Made by a program: the position numbers and the translations under genes. Shown piece by piece: positions 4,929 through 7,461 of a stretch of 7,461 nucleotides of DNA; the first letter of the stretch is position 1; every line of letters begins with the position of its first letter. Origin of the DNA: Deltaproteobacteria bacterium (GTDB lineage Bacteria; Myxococcota; B64-G9); NCBI GenBank assembly GCA_003647095.1, contig QMME01000191.1, positions 1 to 7,461 on the forward strand. Direction: 5' to 3'. A model generated the notes under the pieces. It ran no database searches. It saw nothing but the letters and a program-made list of their open reading frames with translations, and was not told where the DNA came from.

Positions 4929-7079
4929 GTGAGTAGACCGCACGGGAGGAAGGCGCGCTTCCTCGCCCTGGTGATGATGCTGGCAGCCGGCTGGCTGGCG
5001 GGTGCTCCCGCCGGTGCCGCAGAGGCCCGGGCAGGGGAGCCTTCTGTGGAGGAGGAGGAGTTCGAGGAGGAGTTTCTCCTGCTCGAAGAAGAGGAGACGG
5101 TCACCTCGGCGGCGCGCCACGAACAGAAGATCTCCGCCAGTCCCTCGGCCATCACCGTCATCACCCACCAGCAGATCGCCGCCTCCGGAGCCCTGAGCAT
5201 TCCCGATCTGCTCCGGCGGGTGCCGGGCATCGCCGCGGTGGTGCCCTCGCCGTTCTTCTCCGGCATCAGCGCCCGCCTGCCCTACACCTTCGAGAACAAC
5301 CAGTTCCTGGTCCTCATCGACGGCCGCCAGGCCAACATCGAGTTGCTGGGGCAGGCCCCCTGGGAGCTGCAGCCCATCTTCATGGAGGACATAGAACGCA
5401 TCGAGATCATCCGCGGTCCCGGTTCGGCGTTGTACGGGGCCAACGCCTTCGGGGGGGTGGTGAGCATCTTCACCCGCGCCCTGCCCGAGCGCGACTCGGC
5501 CTGGGTGCGGCTGGAGGGAGGCGAGTGGGGCCGCCTGCGCGCCTCCGGGCGGGGTTCCCTGCGCTGGGGCGACTGGGCGGCGGCGGTTTCCGCCGGCTAC
5601 GACGGGGCCGGCGCCTTCGGCGATCCCCGCGCCCCGGGCAAGGAGGTATGGAAGGCGCGGGTGCTCGGCGAATGGCGTGCCGGCAACTCGGCCCGGCTGG
5701 TGCTGGACGCCGGGCTGGTGGATTCCACCGGCCGCATCCCCACCAGCGTCGGCCAGGTATACGGTGGTGTCGACCTGCGCACCGTGCGCCTGGCCTTTCA
5801 GGAACGACACCTGCAGGCTCATCTCTACTACGTCAACAACGTTTTCACGGGAGACCTGACCTCGCCGCTGAACTACGCCGGGCTGCACCTGGCCGACTTC
5901 AAGAAGGCGGTGGCCGCCACCCACACCGTCGACGGCGAGCTGCAGTGGTCGCTGCCCGGATTCTGGGAGCCGCTGCTGCTGATTGCCGGCGGCCGCGCCC
6001 GCCTGGGCTGGTTCGACTGCCCCAACTGCCTGGACGATGGTTTCGCCGACCCGGCTTCGCCACGCTACCACCTGCCGGGGGTGGAATACCTGGAGGTGCG
6101 GGGAGGAGGCTACCTGCACGCCGAGCTGACGCCCGCCGACTGGTTGGTGGTGACCGCCAGCCTGCGGGCCGACTACAACACCTCCACCGGCTTCTTCCTC
6201 TCCCCCCGGCTGGCGGCCGTGCTGGCGGCCAGCGAAGATCATCACCTGCGCCTGAGCGCGGCGCGGGCCTTCCGCAAGCCCGCCTTCATGGAAAGGGGCC
6301 TGCACGTCGATGTCACCTTTCCCCCCACCAGCCCCATCCTGGAGGGGGACCAGACCCTGTTTCGCGAGTTTCTCACCCGGGTGATCGGCAACCGGGAACT
6401 GGGCAACGAACAGCTGTGGGCCTTCGAGCTGGGCTACCAGGGCAGGCTGGCCGGCAACCTGGACGCGGGCGTGGATCTCTACGCCAACCTCTACGAGCAA
6501 TTTTCCCGGGTGGCCTCCCGGATGTTCACCGACGCCCGCGGGCTGCCCGATCTGCACCGCAGCAGCTTCCGCTTCGAGGAAGAGGATGCCGCCGCCGTCA
6601 TCCTGGGGGCCGAGTTCCACCTGGGCTGGCGCCCGGCCGAATGGTTGCGCCTGGAGCTGGCCTACAGCACCTTCGGCGTCTGGAACGACGGATTGGACAG
6701 GCAGCAGGACGATTCGCCCAAGTTCCTCTTTTCCCTGGGAGCGGAGTTCAACCATCCCGGTGGACTGCGGGGAAGCCTGTTCCTTTCCGGTCGCTCCCCG
6801 CTCACGGAGTACAACATCGACAATCCCGCCGGCCTGCTGGAACCCCACCTGACCATGCACCTGCCGCCGGCCCTGCTGCTGCAGGGGCGCCTGGGCTGGC
6901 GGCTGCAGCTCGGCGGCGCAATGCTGGAAACGGGCGCCAAGTTCTACCTGCCCTTTTCACTCGATCCCTTCGCCTGGCAGATGCACGACCGCGCCGGGGG
7001 AGTGACGGCCGCCGGAGTTGGTTACGGCGGCACGGCACTCCTGCCCACGGTGCTGTTCTACCTGGAGACGGAGCTGTAG
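4929..7079 (+). CDS. TonB-dependent outer-membrane receptor
   Basis: This 716-residue protein should form a gated beta-barrel in the outer membrane that imports a scarce ligand using TonB/ExbBD energy. The signal peptide is clear: basic residues to R10, hydrophobic core about 11-24, probable cleavage in the Ala-rich stretch at 28-35. A Glu-rich stretch follows (residues 41-56, 11 Glu in 16). ETVTSAA at 56-62 resembles a TonB box. The plug domain spans about 67-181, with typical plug features such as V-I-T at 77-79, LLRRVPG at 94-100, LIDGR at 129-133 and the ERIEIIRGPGSALYGANAFGGVV block at 156-178. The remaining 530 residues alternate like barrel strands. A CPNC motif lies at 364-367 in a probable loop. 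The last residue is Leu rather than the usual aromatic. Ligand specificity cannot be read from the sequence; siderophore, cobalamin, heme, metal chelate or peptide are all possible. It is divergent from the tricorn gene and convergent with the S1-domain gene. Confidence 0.93.
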   Translation: MSRPHGRKARFLALVMMLAAGWLAGAPAGAAEARAGEPSVEEEEFEEEFLLLEEEETVTSAARHEQKISASPSAITVITHQQIAASGALSIPDLLRRVPGIAAVVPSPFFSGISARLPYTFENNQFLVLIDGRQANIELLGQAPWELQPIFMEDIERIEIIRGPGSALYGANAFGGVVSIFTRALPERDSAWVRLEGGEWGRLRASGRGSLRWGDWAAAVSAGYDGAGAFGDPRAPGKEVWKARVLGEWRAGNSARLVLDAGLVDSTGRIPTSVGQVYGGVDLRTVRLAFQERHLQAHLYYVNNVFTGDLTSPLNYAGLHLADFKKAVAATHTVDGELQWSLPGFWEPLLLIAGGRARLGWFDCPNCLDDGFADPASPRYHLPGVEYLEVRGGGYLHAELTPADWLVVTASLRADYNTSTGFFLSPRLAAVLAASEDHHLRLSAARAFRKPAFMERGLHVDVTFPPTSPILEGDQTLFREFLTRVIGNRELGNEQLWAFELGYQGRLAGNLDAGVDLYANLYEQFSRVASRMFTDARGLPDLHRSSFRFEEEDAAAVILGAEFHLGWRPAEWLRLELAYSTFGVWNDGLDRQQDDSPKFLFSLGAEFNHPGGLRGSLFLSGRSPLTEYNIDNPAGLLEPHLTMHLPPALLLQGRLGWRLQLGGAMLETGAKFYLPFSLDPFAWQMHDRAGGVTAAGVGYGGTALLPTVLFYLETEL

Positions 7080-7085
7080 CGAGCG

Positions 7086-7105
7086 GCCGCCCGGGGGAGG
7101 GCGGC
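7086..7105. terminator. GC-rich hairpin between convergent genes
   Basis: GCCGCCC (7086-7092) and GGGCGGC (7099-7105) form a perfect 7 bp stem around a 6-base loop. It fills most of the 29 bp gap between the stop codons of the receptor (plus) and the S1-domain gene (minus). Its position suits a bidirectional terminator, but neither strand has a convincing U tract, so it may act as a weak or factor-assisted one. Confidence 0.45.
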
Positions 7106-7108
7106 GGG

Positions 7109-7461
7109 TCACTTCTTGAACAGCTCCTCGAGACGGCGGCGGGCCCGGGCCTGCGCGTCGGCGGGAGCGGGGCGGCGGCGACGCTCGCCCGGGCGCATGG
7201 TCAGCGCCAGCCGGCCGGCGGCGCGGTCGATCTCCAGCACCCGTACCTTGACCGGCTGGCCCACCCGCACCACCTCGGCCGGGTGCTCCACGAAGCGTTC
7301 CGACAGTTCGGACAGGTGCACCAGCCCCTCGATGTCCAGGCCCACGTCCACGAAGGCCCCGAAGTGGGTGATGTTGGCCACCGTGCCCGCCAGCTCCATG
7401 CCCGGGCGCAGGTCGTCGAGCGAGCGCAGCATGCGGTTGCCGGCCGTGGGTGCCGCCGAGG
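7109..7461 (-). CDS. S1 RNA-binding domain protein, C-terminal part (probably Tex)
   Basis: The frame is open to the right edge, and about 117 C-terminal residues are visible. They hold one complete S1 (OB-fold) RNA-binding domain, beginning near the D-L-R-P-G-M at 7417-7400 and containing GTV..I..FGAFVDVG, EGLVHLSELS and a closing R-L-A-L-T-M-R. The phrase ERFVEHPAEVVRVGQPVKVRVLE closely follows the pattern of Tex, a cytoplasmic nucleic-acid-binding transcription accessory protein that ends in such a domain. A basic Arg/Ala-rich tail of about 28 residues follows before the stop. The Met at 7432-7430 is probably internal, because the in-frame sequence upstream (S-A-A-P-T-A-G-N-R) continues without a stop and has no ribosome binding site next to that ATG. 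Another S1-repeat protein remains possible because the diagnostic N-terminal Tex domains lie outside the window. Confidence 0.75.
   Translation of the reverse strand, partial: SAAPTAGNRMLRSLDDLRPGMELAGTVANITHFGAFVDVGLDIEGLVHLSELSERFVEHPAEVVRVGQPVKVRVLEIDRAAGRLALTMRPGERRRRPAPADAQARARRRLEELFKK

Noticed and set aside
4709..5266. N-terminal extension of the tricorn frame into the receptor gene
   Set aside because: The extension would add 186 residues of low-complexity sequence antisense to the receptor, ahead of an obvious signal peptide and a well-spaced ribosome binding site at 4721-4715.
4848..6860. A 670-codon open frame on the minus strand antisense to the receptor
   Set aside because: It is also codon-aligned with the real gene and explained by the same codon bias; the receptor has a signal peptide, plug motifs, ribosome binding site and promoter.

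Overview
The window is very GC-rich, with G or C at most third codon positions. It reads as chromosomal DNA of a Gram-negative (diderm) bacterium: it carries a TonB-dependent outer-membrane receptor and a tricorn-type protease with a Sec signal peptide. I cannot place the organism below that level. Exported bacterial tricorn homologues are common in several diderm phyla, including Acidobacteriota, Myxococcota and Bacteroidota, so this is weak evidence.

Layout from left to right. Bases 1-134 (minus) hold the start of an unrecognised membrane-anchored or lipoprotein-like protein that runs off the left edge and contains an 11-base homopolymer. Bases 135-361 are non-coding, with an AT-rich patch and inverted repeats. 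Bases 362-1324 (minus) are trxB, thioredoxin reductase, with its own sigma70-like promoter at 1357-1385. Bases 1430-4708 (minus) are a complete 1092-residue tricorn protease homologue. Bases 4709-4928 are a divergent promoter region. Bases 4929-7079 (plus) are a 716-residue TonB-dependent receptor. Bases 7080-7108 hold a GC-rich hairpin between convergent genes. Bases 7109-7461 (minus) are the C-terminal end of an S1-domain protein that resembles the tail of Tex.

Functionally, the tricorn homologue (an exported peptidase that trims peptides) and the divergently transcribed receptor share one intergenic control region. This suggests, without proving it, a link between peptide or metal-chelate capture at the outer membrane and proteolysis in the envelope. 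trxB lies 105 bp downstream of the tricorn gene on the same strand and has its own promoter, so it is probably an independent housekeeping gene. The Tex-like gene is also housekeeping.

I found no mobile element, CRISPR array, tRNA or rRNA. I also found no clear candidate for an undescribed system; the more interesting points are local and are listed as findings. The very long open frames antisense to the three full genes are explained by codon usage.
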